Assembly: GCA_021820975.1 (NCBI GenBank)
Contig: JAKADA010000001.1
Coordinates: forward strand, 124,001-188,000
Reading direction: 5' to 3'
DNA from: Bacillota bacterium
GTDB taxonomy: Bacteria > Bacillota > Bacilli > Alicyclobacillales > SLC66
Length of the DNA stretch: 64,000 nt
The notes under the pieces were generated by a model that saw only the letters and a list, made by a program, of their open reading frames with translations, had not been told where the DNA came from and ran no database searches. The position numbers were made by a program, and so were the translations under genes. Positions 35,017 to 43,854 of the stretch are shown here, piece by piece. Positions within the stretch are counted from its first letter, which is position 1. Every line of letters starts with the position of its first letter.

Positions 35017-35064
35017 GCGGGTAAGCACATGGAAGTTACCTATGATAACAAGGTGCTTACCCGC
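35017..35064 (+). terminator. Intercistronic hairpin after the binding-protein gene
   Basis: GCGGGTAAGCAC/GTGCTTACCCGC, a perfect 12-bp stem with no T tract, between the binding protein and the permeases. Confidence 0.7.
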
Positions 35065-35089
35065 TAACGAGACTTGAGGAGTGAATTTT

Positions 35090-36001
35090 GTGCCAACCAG
35101 CCAAGAGAAAACATCGAAAGTAAAAAATCGTTCACCATTGTCTTCTCGTATTACTCCCTATTTGTTCTTATCTCCTTGGATGATTGGGTTAGTCGTCTTT
35201 TCAATAGGTCCTATTTTACTATCCTTATATTTTTCATTTACTAATTTTGATTTATTGCAACCACCGAATTGGATAGGCATGCAAAATTATAAGAATATAT
35301 TTACAAACGATCAGCTTTTTTATACGTCACTGGTTGTTACGTTCTCCTATATACTCATGGCAGTGCCCATTCGCTTGATCGTAGCATTAGCCATAGCCAT
35401 GCTACTTAATCGAAACATTAAAGGAATTGGCATTTACCGTGCAGTTTATTATATTCCTTCGCTTATTGGGTCAAGTGTTGCTGTCGCTTACTTGTGGCAA
35501 CAGATTTTTGGGCCGGGCGGTTTGTTCGAAAAAGTATTATCCTTGTTGGGTTTACCAGCATCGCCGTGGATCGATGAACCTGGGACGGCTTTGTTTACTT
35601 TAAGTCTCTTGTCGGCATGGGCATTTGGGTCATCCATGTTGATTTTTCTTGCAGGATTGAAGGGGATTCCCGAGTCACTTTATGAGGCAGCTGAAATCGA
35701 TGGCGCCACAAAGTGGAAGAGGTTTGTTCATGTCACGATTCCGATGTTATCGCCTGTTGTGTTCTTCAACGTGATTATGTCGATCATTACGGCGTTTACC
35801 CAGTTCACACAAGGCTACATTATCACTGATGGCGGCCCGATCAACGCTACATTGTTCTATGCGCTCTATCTCTACAACCAGTTTACGTACTTTAAAATGG
35901 GTTACGCTTCCGCTCTGGCATGGATTCTGTTAGTGATATTAGGAGCGTTTACATCGATTATCTTTTTCACGAGCAAAAAATGGGTTTATTACGAATCCTA
36001 G
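35090..36001 (+). CDS. Sugar ABC importer permease (MalF-like)
   Basis: A 303-residue permease with six helices and the cytoplasmic EAA loop EAAEIDGATKWKRFVHVTIP (about 202-221), which contacts the shared ATPase. The GTG at 35090 has GAGGAG eight bases before it; the GTG at 35081 overlaps that site. It forms the channel with the next gene, whose start lies 11 bases after this stop. Confidence 0.92.
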   Translation: MPTSQEKTSKVKNRSPLSSRITPYLFLSPWMIGLVVFSIGPILLSLYFSFTNFDLLQPPNWIGMQNYKNIFTNDQLFYTSLVVTFSYILMAVPIRLIVALAIAMLLNRNIKGIGIYRAVYYIPSLIGSSVAVAYLWQQIFGPGGLFEKVLSLLGLPASPWIDEPGTALFTLSLLSAWAFGSSMLIFLAGLKGIPESLYEAAEIDGATKWKRFVHVTIPMLSPVVFFNVIMSIITAFTQFTQGYIITDGGPINATLFYALYLYNQFTYFKMGYASALAWILLVILGAFTSIIFFTSKKWVYYES

Positions 36002-36012
36002 GGGGTGTTTGA

Positions 36013-36858
36013 ATGACAGCTGGAAAATCTTATAATCTAGGAAATTTGATGACGCATATTGTACTTATCACGTTTGGCATTCTTATGATTTATCCTGTTT
36101 TGTGGATGTTTTTTGGTTCTTTCAAACCAACCCAGGATATTTTTACGAGTCCCTCTTTTTTTCCAACGCATTGGACGTTGCAAAATTACATTCAAGGATG
36201 GACGATGCTGCCTAATATGAAATTTGGCCAGTTTATCGGCAATTCCTTTCTCATCTCTTCACTCGTTGTGATTGGAACTGTTTTTTCAAGTTCGATAGCG
36301 GCGTTTGCATTTGCACGCTTTGAATTTCGATTTAAGCGAATTCTCTTTTCAGTGATGCTTGCAACGCTCATGTTGCCATCGCAAATTACGTTGATCCCGC
36401 AATATACGATGTATCATTTTTTAGGCCTGATCAATACGTATGTACCGCTTATCGCACCATCGTTTTTTGGAGCACCCTTTTTTATCTTCTTATTAATTCA
36501 ATTCATGCGTGGTTTGCCGCGTGAACTTGATGAAGCAGCTAAAATTGATGGTTGTAATCCTTTTCAAATTTATTGGAAAATTATTATGCCATTATCTTTA
36601 CCTGCCTTGATGACAACCGCAATTTTTAGTTTTATTTGGTCATGGGATGATTTTTTCTCACAATTGGTGTACATTAATGCGTCAAGTATGTTTACCGCTC
36701 CCCTAGGATTGAAATTATTTATGGATGAATCCGGAGCGCAACTGTGGGGCCCGATGTTTGCTATGTCGATGATTTCCTTGATTCCTTTGTTTCTCGTGTT
36801 TATGTTCTTTCAAAAGTACATTGTTAAAGGAATTGCTACATCCGGGTTGAAAGGGTAA
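36013..36858 (+). CDS. Sugar ABC importer permease (MalG-like)
   Basis: A 281-residue permease with six helices and EAA loop ELDEAAKIDGCNPFQIYWKI (about 173-192). It ends in the family motif YIVKGIATSGLKG. It follows the MalF-like gene and precedes a LacI regulator 34 bases downstream. Confidence 0.93.
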   Translation: MTAGKSYNLGNLMTHIVLITFGILMIYPVLWMFFGSFKPTQDIFTSPSFFPTHWTLQNYIQGWTMLPNMKFGQFIGNSFLISSLVVIGTVFSSSIAAFAFARFEFRFKRILFSVMLATLMLPSQITLIPQYTMYHFLGLINTYVPLIAPSFFGAPFFIFLLIQFMRGLPRELDEAAKIDGCNPFQIYWKIIMPLSLPALMTTAIFSFIWSWDDFFSQLVYINASSMFTAPLGLKLFMDESGAQLWGPMFAMSMISLIPLFLVFMFFQKYIVKGIATSGLKG

Positions 36859-36892
36859 GCAAGGAAAAAATAACTTTTACGTAGGTGGAACT

Positions 36893-37870
36893 ATGGTGAC
36901 AATCAAAGACATTGCTAAAGCGTCTGGAGTTAGCAACAGTACAGTTTCTAAGGCATTAAATGATAGCCCACTAGTCAAACACGTCACAAAGCGCAAGATT
37001 TTAGAAATTGCCAAGAACATGAATTATCGCAAAAATCTTCAGGCCACGCAATTGGTATCAGGAAAGACCAACTTGATTGGGTTGGTCCTTCAAGAGGTAG
37101 GAAATCCCTTATTTGCCCATTTGGCAGGCCAAATCAATCATGCGTTGTCACAAGTGGGTTTACAAATGATCATGACCATCGCAGCGGATGGATTAGAGTT
37201 GCTCGAGCGGTTAAAAGTAGAGGGGGTGATCTACTGGGGAAATATCGAAGCACGAAGTCAAGTCTCAAACACTATTCTCGAAAGTGAATTACCTGTTTTG
37301 ATTGTAGGTGATTCGTTTTTGCCTAACGTGAGTTGTCTACAGTTGGACCGCGGCTTGGCCATCAAAAAAGCCATACAGTATTTGCGGAGTTTTGGTCACC
37401 AAAAAATAGGGATGATCGGTAATACCCAAGAAGTAAAGTTGAAAAGTTATGTGGAGGTTCTCAAGGAACTTGGCATGGAATTTCATGATCACTACGTTTT
37501 ACCATCCAATACGACTTGGTGGGGCGGTTATTCTTCCGTATTGGCTTACGAAATGAATGCAGACTCGCCAACAGCGTTCATTGGAGTGAACAACTTAGTG
37601 ACGCAAGGGGCTCTTCGGGCATTATTGGAAAGAGGATTGACAGTTCCCACAGAGATTTCACTGATTGGGTATGATGATTTGCCTGATATGGAGCACACAG
37701 AGGTTCCACTTACCACGGTTGGACCATCGCTTGACCGTATTGCCCACGTATCGGCAGACATGATGGTGCAATTGATTCGGGGTGAACAGGCACCAGACAA
37801 TCAATGGATTGAGCCTGCTATTTATGTCCGTAAGTCTGTTGGGTTCTGTAAAACGCTCATGTTACCTTAA
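36893..37870 (+). CDS. LacI-family regulator of the sugar importer operon
   Basis: A 325-residue repressor: helix-turn-helix with hinge (1-60: TIKDIAKASGVSNSTVSKALN) and periplasmic-binding-like sensor (about 62-325). The sensor is a little divergent in its first lobe. It lies inside the importer/polygalacturonase operon, so it probably senses an imported oligosaccharide and controls this operon. It is one of three candidates for binding the recurrent ATAATAACGTTATTAT operators. GTG/ATG choice is not an issue: ATG follows GTAGGTGG. Confidence 0.9.
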   Translation: MVTIKDIAKASGVSNSTVSKALNDSPLVKHVTKRKILEIAKNMNYRKNLQATQLVSGKTNLIGLVLQEVGNPLFAHLAGQINHALSQVGLQMIMTIAADGLELLERLKVEGVIYWGNIEARSQVSNTILESELPVLIVGDSFLPNVSCLQLDRGLAIKKAIQYLRSFGHQKIGMIGNTQEVKLKSYVEVLKELGMEFHDHYVLPSNTTWWGGYSSVLAYEMNADSPTAFIGVNNLVTQGALRALLERGLTVPTEISLIGYDDLPDMEHTEVPLTTVGPSLDRIAHVSADMMVQLIRGEQAPDNQWIEPAIYVRKSVGFCKTLMLP

Positions 37871-37900
37871 AACATAATCGTGAGGAGTGAGTTTTAACGC

Positions 37901-39430
37901 ATGAAAAAGGGATCGAAATGGAAGATAACCACTGCGATGGCCACTGCGTTAGCGATGACTTTCATGCCCTTAGCGACAACTTATGCAGATACCGCACCAC
38001 AGGGGCAGACAAATATCTCACATCTATCAACACACGGACAAATTCAACAAGAGGTTAGCAATGCTCTCAAGAATGTGCCGTTCACGATGTCGAAAGTAAC
38101 GGTACCAACTTTCGCGCATCGTACATTTTCGATTACGCAATATGGAGCAGTACCTAATTCCGATGCCATGAATACAACAGCAATCAATAATGCTATTACT
38201 GCAGCCGCCAAAGCTGGAGGCGGGGAAGTGATTATTCCTAAGGGACTCTGGGTGACAGGTCCTATTGTTTTACAAAGTAATGTAAACCTTCATGTGGTTA
38301 AAGGCGCCTTGGTCCAATTTACTGGCAACCATGATGATTATCCGTTGATACAAAACGGAAGCGGTTACATTGCGCAGTCCCCTATTTCTGCTTTTAATGC
38401 AAGTAACGTTGCTATTACGGGTCGCGGTGTTTTTGATGGATCTGGGAATACGTGGCGTCCTGTGAAAAAAGAGAAGCTTTCTGATGCGCAGTGGCAAGCG
38501 CTTGTTGCCTCTGGCGGTGTAGTGAGTTCCGACGGGAGCATGTGGTGGCCCACAAGTCAAGGCATGAATGGCGAAGCCTATAGCAAGAGCCACAAAAACA
38601 TGACATTAAGCGATTATGAACAAATTAAAGACTATCTCAGACCGATTATGGCCTATTTTGTAGGGGATAGTCATGTTTTGCTCGATGGTCCAACGTTCAT
38701 GAACGCACCAAGTCATACGGTGAAAATCAACTCGTCTTCCGACGTGATTGTAGTCAATACGCAAGTCAGAAACCCTTGGTATTCACAAAATACCGATGGA
38801 TTTGATATATCCGCGGATAATAACGTTGTTATGTATGGAGACACGATCGATACAGGTGATGATGGTATCGCTCTTGAATCGAGTGGATCAAACAACGGGA
38901 CGTTTAAAGTACAAGACATTGTGATTACCGATGTTCATGTGTATAACGCACACAGCGGTTTTGCTGTTGGCAGCGACACGGACGGTGGCGTAAAAGATGT
39001 TTATGTGCATAACTTAGTATGCGATGGCACCGAAGATGGCTTGCGCTTTAAAAGCGGAGTTGGTAAGGGCGGCGTAGTAAAAAACATCTATATTGATGGT
39101 GTAGCGATGCGCAATATCCAAGACTACGGTATTACCTTTAATGATGGGTACGTTGATAACGGTGCAGATACGTCATCGTTGAGTGCGCCAGGGCCTTCTA
39201 GTAACACGCCATTATTTGAACAAATTAGTTTTCAGAATATTTCAGGCAACTATGTTAACCAAGCTATTCGGATGATTGGTTTGCCAAACGAGCCTATTCA
39301 AGATATTTCTTTGTCGCATGTGTATTTTAGATCGAACTTAGGAACAACGGAACAAATGACCCAGAATATCACGAATAATGATGTTACGATTATGACAGGT
39401 ATTCATGAGTTGGGTGAGATTTCGCACTAA
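37901..39430 (+). CDS. Secreted polygalacturonase (GH28)
   Basis: A 509-residue glycoside hydrolase family 28 enzyme that cleaves alpha-1,4-galacturonan. A Sec signal peptide ends at about residue 29 (TTYA before DTA). The right-handed beta-helix carries the catalytic set Asp299 in NTDGFDI, Asp320-Asp321 in GDDGIALES, His351 in NAHSGFAVGSD and the substrate-binding RFK (382-384). The FAVGSDTDGGVKD form resembles exo-acting members. It is the last gene of the importer operon (RBS GAGGAGTGAG), giving the extracellular first step of pectin use. An operator-like sequence lies inside the gene. Confidence 0.93.
   Translation: MKKGSKWKITTAMATALAMTFMPLATTYADTAPQGQTNISHLSTHGQIQQEVSNALKNVPFTMSKVTVPTFAHRTFSITQYGAVPNSDAMNTTAINNAITAAAKAGGGEVIIPKGLWVTGPIVLQSNVNLHVVKGALVQFTGNHDDYPLIQNGSGYIAQSPISAFNASNVAITGRGVFDGSGNTWRPVKKEKLSDAQWQALVASGGVVSSDGSMWWPTSQGMNGEAYSKSHKNMTLSDYEQIKDYLRPIMAYFVGDSHVLLDGPTFMNAPSHTVKINSSSDVIVVNTQVRNPWYSQNTDGFDISADNNVVMYGDTIDTGDDGIALESSGSNNGTFKVQDIVITDVHVYNAHSGFAVGSDTDGGVKDVYVHNLVCDGTEDGLRFKSGVGKGGVVKNIYIDGVAMRNIQDYGITFNDGYVDNGADTSSLSAPGPSSNTPLFEQISFQNISGNYVNQAIRMIGLPNEPIQDISLSHVYFRSNLGTTEQMTQNITNNDVTIMTGIHELGEISH
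38817..38832 (+). promoter_or_regulatory. Operator-like sequence inside the polygalacturonase gene
   Basis: ATAATAACGTTGTTAT is identical over 16 bases to operator copy 1. It falls in codons for DNNVVM, so chance is possible; a roadblock or looping site is the alternative. Confidence 0.35.
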
Positions 39431-39440
39431 ATAGAAAAGG

Positions 39441-39491
39441 ATCGACCGCGACTTACCGAGATTATTTTGGTAGGTTACGGTCGATTAGTTT
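39441..39491. terminator. Bidirectional terminator between convergent genes
   Basis: ATCGACCG/CGGTCGAT with an inner stem ACTTACC/GGTAGGT and a TTTTTA end next to the LacI gene. Confidence 0.75.
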
Positions 39492-40487
39492 TTATTGTTG
39501 AATTGGTGCAGTCGACTGCCGAAATTGAAGATCAGCTTGCAGGATGATTTTTCTTGTAGGCACGGCTTTTCCTCTTATTCTTTCCATGAGTAGTTGTGTT
39601 CCCAAAGCACCAAAATCATAAGCGGGTTGAATAGCACACGTGACGATGGAACTATTACTGATCAAAGTGTCGTTGCATCCGAAGCTAACAATACTTATGT
39701 CCTTTGGAATGCGAATGTTTTTTTCGGATAAGGCATGAAATATTTGATTATACAAGATTGAGTTTGCTAAAAAAAATGCTGTCGGAGGTTTTTCCATGGC
39801 AAGTAAATCATCAAGGAACCGTACGTCTAGGGGATGTGTCAAAGCAGATTCGATAATTAACTGTTCATCGTAATTTAGGCCATGGTACTTCAGTGCTTCT
39901 AAATAGCCAGAAATGCGATCTCTACTGGCGTCACTGTTTCGTGAAAAAGTGACGAGGGCAATTCGGCGATGGCCAAGTTGAATTAAATGACTCACCAAGG
40001 AGTAGGATGCGGAACCGATATTGCCTTTTACAAGATCAGCTTCAATGTCACTTACTTGTCGGTCAATTAACACAAAAGGGATATTGGCTTTTTGCAATGT
40101 GATGAGGTGTTGTTTGGATGCATCGCCAACAGGTACTATGATAACCCCGTCTGTCTTCAAGGAAATACACATATCTATGTATTCATTTTCTTTATAGATA
40201 TTTTCATCCGTATTAGCAAGGAATACGCGATATCCCATCATTTGAGCGATATCCTCTACTCCACGGGCAATGAAGGTAAAAAAAGGATTGGTAATATCGG
40301 GGACAATCAATGTCAAGGTGGCATGATGAGCGGAAATAAAATGTTTTGGAGAATAGCCTACTTGGTTCATGGCACGCAAGACTTTTTGCTTTGTAACGGA
40401 TTTAACATACCCAGAGTTTGTAGCAACACGAGACACGGTCATGATAGAAACGCCTGCTTCTCTTGCAACATCCGACATAGTGCTCAT
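39492..40487 (-). CDS. LacI-family regulator
   Basis: A 331-residue repressor: helix-turn-helix (TMSDVAREAGVSIMTVSRVA, about 3-22) and sensor domain with the usual LIVPDITNPFF start (about 61-71) and LIDRQV, GHRRIAL motifs. The ATG follows GGAGGTTGATAG. It is divergent from the regulator-glycosidase fusion, and the 316-base gap between them holds a cre site and two palindromes, so it probably represses the neighbouring operon. The effector is unknown. Confidence 0.9.
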   Translation of the reverse strand: MSTMSDVAREAGVSIMTVSRVATNSGYVKSVTKQKVLRAMNQVGYSPKHFISAHHATLTLIVPDITNPFFTFIARGVEDIAQMMGYRVFLANTDENIYKENEYIDMCISLKTDGVIIVPVGDASKQHLITLQKANIPFVLIDRQVSDIEADLVKGNIGSASYSLVSHLIQLGHRRIALVTFSRNSDASRDRISGYLEALKYHGLNYDEQLIIESALTHPLDVRFLDDLLAMEKPPTAFFLANSILYNQIFHALSEKNIRIPKDISIVSFGCNDTLISNSSIVTCAIQPAYDFGALGTQLLMERIRGKAVPTRKIILQADLQFRQSTAPIQQ

Positions 40488-40803
40488 TCTATCAACCTCC
40501 GATACAATAATAGCTATAATATACTATATAAGTATTTATAATACAACAATGTTTAATTTTAACAAAAAATAATTGCTATTTTATTTGAAAGCGCTATCTA
40601 GACAATAATGGATATTCAGCATATACTTTTAGTTGTTAGTTAATCGATTAAGTGAATTATTCACTTCTGTGGATTGGGGGTCTTAGGCAACCTAGTAATC
40701 GGTTTTGGTTTTTTAATTAAAGATGGCATAACTTTTTAGCTCTCTTGTGGTTGATTACTCATTACATTCTGTTCAAGACAGGAATTCTGGCATGGAGGAC
40801 TAC
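40488..40803. promoter_or_regulatory. Divergent control region with cre site and palindromes
   Basis: AT-rich promoter sequences for the minus-strand regulator lie near 40510-40550. A perfect cre site follows at 40585-40599, then palindromes TTAATCGATTAA (40640-40651) and AAGTGAATTATTCACTT (40650-40666). The second palindrome is a perfect 17-base operator-like site. No gene fits here. Confidence 0.6.
40585..40599 (+). promoter_or_regulatory. cre site (CcpA)
   Basis: TTGAAAGCGCTATCT matches the CcpA consensus WTGNAANCGNWNNCW at every defined position. It implies catabolite repression of one or both divergent transcripts. Confidence 0.65.
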
Positions 40804-43800
40804 GTGGAAAATAACGAAGAACAATCACGCCCGGTGCGAATTACGGATGTGGCTCGAGAAGCAGGTGTCTCTGGAGCAACCGTATCTTATGTATTAAACC
40901 ATAAGGGAAACATTGCACCGGAAACTCGAACGCGTGTGAAGGAAGCCATTGAGCGGCTGAATTATAAGCCTAATGCGGCAAGTCGCACGTTGTCATCGGG
41001 GCGATCAAGGGCTCTTGGATTGGTAGCTCCAAGAGGACGAGGAGGAAATGATCCGTTTTATTCAGAGGTTGTCGCAGGAATTATTAAAGAGGCCAATAAA
41101 TTAGGCTACCATATTGTCCTTATACCTGGCGATGTTTCTGCAGAAACCTTAATTAAAGAGATTCGTTCTCTTTTAGTGGATGGTATTTTTCTGCTTGAGG
41201 TGGAGCAAAGAGATAACCGCATTCGTTTGCTAAAGTCTGAAAAGATTCCTCTTACTTTATTGGGGAGTTCAGAAGTGCCAATTGATTGGGTTGAGGTTGA
41301 TAACTATCGGGGCGGATGGATGGCCACAACACATCTTCTTGAGTTAGGACATCGGCGAATTGCACATCTAGCCGCTCCATCAGGGGATCGCGTTGGCAGG
41401 TTACGTAGGAAGGGCTACGAGGATTGTTTGCGTTCTTGTGATACCGACCTAATGCCCATTATGGAAGAAGCACCGATGACTCTTGAAGGCGGTTTTCAAG
41501 CTGGTAAAAAACTTCTTATGCTCAATCCACGTCCGACGGCAATTTTTGTTGCTGCTGACATTATGGCGGAAGGATTGATCCAGGCCGCTGCATTACTTAA
41601 CGTAAAGATACCACGTGAAGTGTCTGTCGTTGGTTTTGACGATATTCCAATGGCCAAAGAACTTACGATTCCATTGACGACTGTTTCTCAAAATGCAGAA
41701 GATATCGGGCAACAAATGACTCGACAACTTGTGCGACAGCTTGAAGGTGGAAACATACAACAAAACACCCTGTTACCAGAGCTCGTTGTGCGTGAAAGCA
41801 CAACTCAAGCATCGGTTGGCGCGTTACGACCATCTCGAAGCGATTACATTGTGGTGAAACGAGGGCATTGTTTTAGTCTTTGGTCTAAGTCGGGCATGAT
41901 TGAACCTCGGGAAGGCAATCAGGGTGTCTTTTATAACGACACTCACTGGATCAATGCTTTTCAGGTTCACATTGATGGACGTATCTGTATTCCAACGTGG
42001 ACGAACGTAGATTCATCGGGCTTTTCCATGCGTTATGTAATTGAGTTAACCGAAGGTACATTAGACGTTATTCGTCGAGTAAATGTCACTGAGTCATCGA
42101 TTCACGATGAGTGGAGTTGGACGCGATGGGATGGAGCGCAACCATGGGCTTTTGAGGTCCATATTGCACCAGATTTTCGGGACATTTTTGAATTGCGAGG
42201 GTTTCAAGTTGTTTCAAAAGGGACCCGAAGATCAGAACTTTTAGACAACGGCAACGAGCGCCATCATTATATTGGAAGAGATGGAATTTCAAGAGAAATA
42301 GGAATCTCTTTCGATACTGCACCTGATCATAGTGAACTGGGTTTTAAAGGGTGGATCGTTCCCGCTGCAATAACCAATGGACAATTTTTGATCGAAATTG
42401 ATTGGCGAGGTGTCAGTTCGTGGCCATCTACAACCGATTATCTTGACTATGCATGGCCACAAGTGATATTGGAAAATTCAACATGGCAACGAGTGCTAGA
42501 TCGCTCACGAGATGATCTTGTGATGTTACGTACGAACTTTGGAAGGGGCCCCGTGTTTGCTGCAGGGTTGCCATGGTTTGGAACTCTTTTTGGTAGAGAT
42601 GCCATTATTAGTGCCCTACAATGTTTACCGTTTGATGCGCAAGTTGCAGAGGGAACGCTTGCAACTCTTGCAGAGTATCAAGGAACCATGAATAATCCTG
42701 TGCGATGTGAAATGCCAGGAAAAATGGTACATGAGGTTCGCGTAGGTGAATTGGCCAATACTGGAACTGTACCATTTGGACGGTACTATGGTTCGGTGGA
42801 TGTAACTCCACTTTATATTACTCTTCTTGAAGCGACGTGGCGGCGAACTGGTCGCAAAGATTTGTTGCTGATGCATCTCAAGACAGCAGAATCTGCCATG
42901 AATTGGGTGCAAAGTATGTTGCAACGTAATCCCTCAGGTCTCTTAAGCTTCGATGTGGACACTGATGGTCTTACAGTACAATCTTGGAAAGATTCATCAG
43001 ACTCTATGGTTTATGGTGATGGACGCCAAGCTACACCACCATTGGCTGTGGCAGAGGTGCAGGGTTATGTGTATCAAGCTTTTCAATCCATGGCTGTTAT
43101 TTATGATGAATTGAATCAGAGTGAGAAGGCTAATTCGTTGCGGGAACAGGCTTACCTTCTTCAACAGCGATTTCATCAAAAATTCTGGATGGAGGATCTT
43201 CGCTATTATGCCATGGCTATTGATGCACAGGGGAACTATTTGAATGTGTTGAGTTCAGATGGTGGGCACTGTCTTTGGACAGGAATTATTCCTCAATCGC
43301 ACAGTCAGTATGTTGCGCAGACGCTGATGAGCGAATCTCTGTTTAGTGGTTGGGGAATTCGAACGTTAGGTTCTAATGAACGATCTTTTAATCCATATAG
43401 CTACCATAGAGGTAGCGTATGGCCACACGATACTAGTTTAGTGGGCGCGGGACTTGCCTACTATGGCCACACCAAAGAAGTTTTGACACTAGCCAATGCA
43501 CTTATCGACGCGGCTGATCGATTTCCCAATCACCGATTGCCTGAACTTTTTTCCGGAGTGGCTCGTGGTGAAAATATGGAGTCACCACTTCCCTATCCAA
43601 TGGCTTGTTCGCCCCAAGCTTGGGCATCGGGAGCAGTTTGGATGTTATTGACCAGTGTCTTGAAATTATCGATTGATGTGCCAAGTAAAAAGTTGCATGT
43701 AAGTACAACACCCAATGAATTGGGCCAAGTTCATATCAAGGGTTTATCGCTTGGAGAATCGAGTATCGATCTTTGCATTACTCCACAGAACGTTATCGTT

Positions 43801-43836
43801 GAAGGCTTGCCTGATGGTTGGGAATGTATTTCATAA
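40804..43836 (+). CDS. LacI-family regulator fused to a glycogen-debranching-like glycosidase
   Basis: A single frame of 1010 residues. Residues about 10-60 are a LacI helix-turn-helix (RITDVAREAGVSGATVSYVLN), about 65-335 the LacI sensor (WVEVDNYRGG, LGHRRIAHLA, VVGFDDIPMA), about 345-540 a GDE_N_bis-like domain (YIVVKRGHCFSLWSKSG) and about 575-1000 an amylo-alpha-1,6-glucosidase-like (alpha/alpha)6 barrel (GLPWFGTLFGRDAIISALQC, YSYHRGSVWPHDTSLVGAG). No stop or frame break separates the parts. GTG 40804 follows GGAGG by five bases; ATG 40792 is an alternative. It lies 18 bases before a sugar-binding protein gene, so it is cotranscribed with an importer. The enzyme domain may act on the ligand the regulator senses. 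Confidence 0.88.
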   Translation: MENNEEQSRPVRITDVAREAGVSGATVSYVLNHKGNIAPETRTRVKEAIERLNYKPNAASRTLSSGRSRALGLVAPRGRGGNDPFYSEVVAGIIKEANKLGYHIVLIPGDVSAETLIKEIRSLLVDGIFLLEVEQRDNRIRLLKSEKIPLTLLGSSEVPIDWVEVDNYRGGWMATTHLLELGHRRIAHLAAPSGDRVGRLRRKGYEDCLRSCDTDLMPIMEEAPMTLEGGFQAGKKLLMLNPRPTAIFVAADIMAEGLIQAAALLNVKIPREVSVVGFDDIPMAKELTIPLTTVSQNAEDIGQQMTRQLVRQLEGGNIQQNTLLPELVVRESTTQASVGALRPSRSDYIVVKRGHCFSLWSKSGMIEPREGNQGVFYNDTHWINAFQVHIDGRICIPTWTNVDSSGFSMRYVIELTEGTLDVIRRVNVTESSIHDEWSWTRWDGAQPWAFEVHIAPDFRDIFELRGFQVVSKGTRRSELLDNGNERHHYIGRDGISREIGISFDTAPDHSELGFKGWIVPAAITNGQFLIEIDWRGVSSWPSTTDYLDYAWPQVILENSTWQRVLDRSRDDLVMLRTNFGRGPVFAAGLPWFGTLFGRDAIISALQCLPFDAQVAEGTLATLAEYQGTMNNPVRCEMPGKMVHEVRVGELANTGTVPFGRYYGSVDVTPLYITLLEATWRRTGRKDLLLMHLKTAESAMNWVQSMLQRNPSGLLSFDVDTDGLTVQSWKDSSDSMVYGDGRQATPPLAVAEVQGYVYQAFQSMAVIYDELNQSEKANSLREQAYLLQQRFHQKFWMEDLRYYAMAIDAQGNYLNVLSSDGGHCLWTGIIPQSHSQYVAQTLMSESLFSGWGIRTLGSNERSFNPYSYHRGSVWPHDTSLVGAGLAYYGHTKEVLTLANALIDAADRFPNHRLPELFSGVARGENMESPLPYPMACSPQAWASGAVWMLLTSVLKLSIDVPSKKLHVSTTPNELGQVHIKGLSLGESSIDLCITPQNVIVEGLPDGWECIS

Positions 43837-43854
43837 AAAAGGGGAGTTAAGAAA

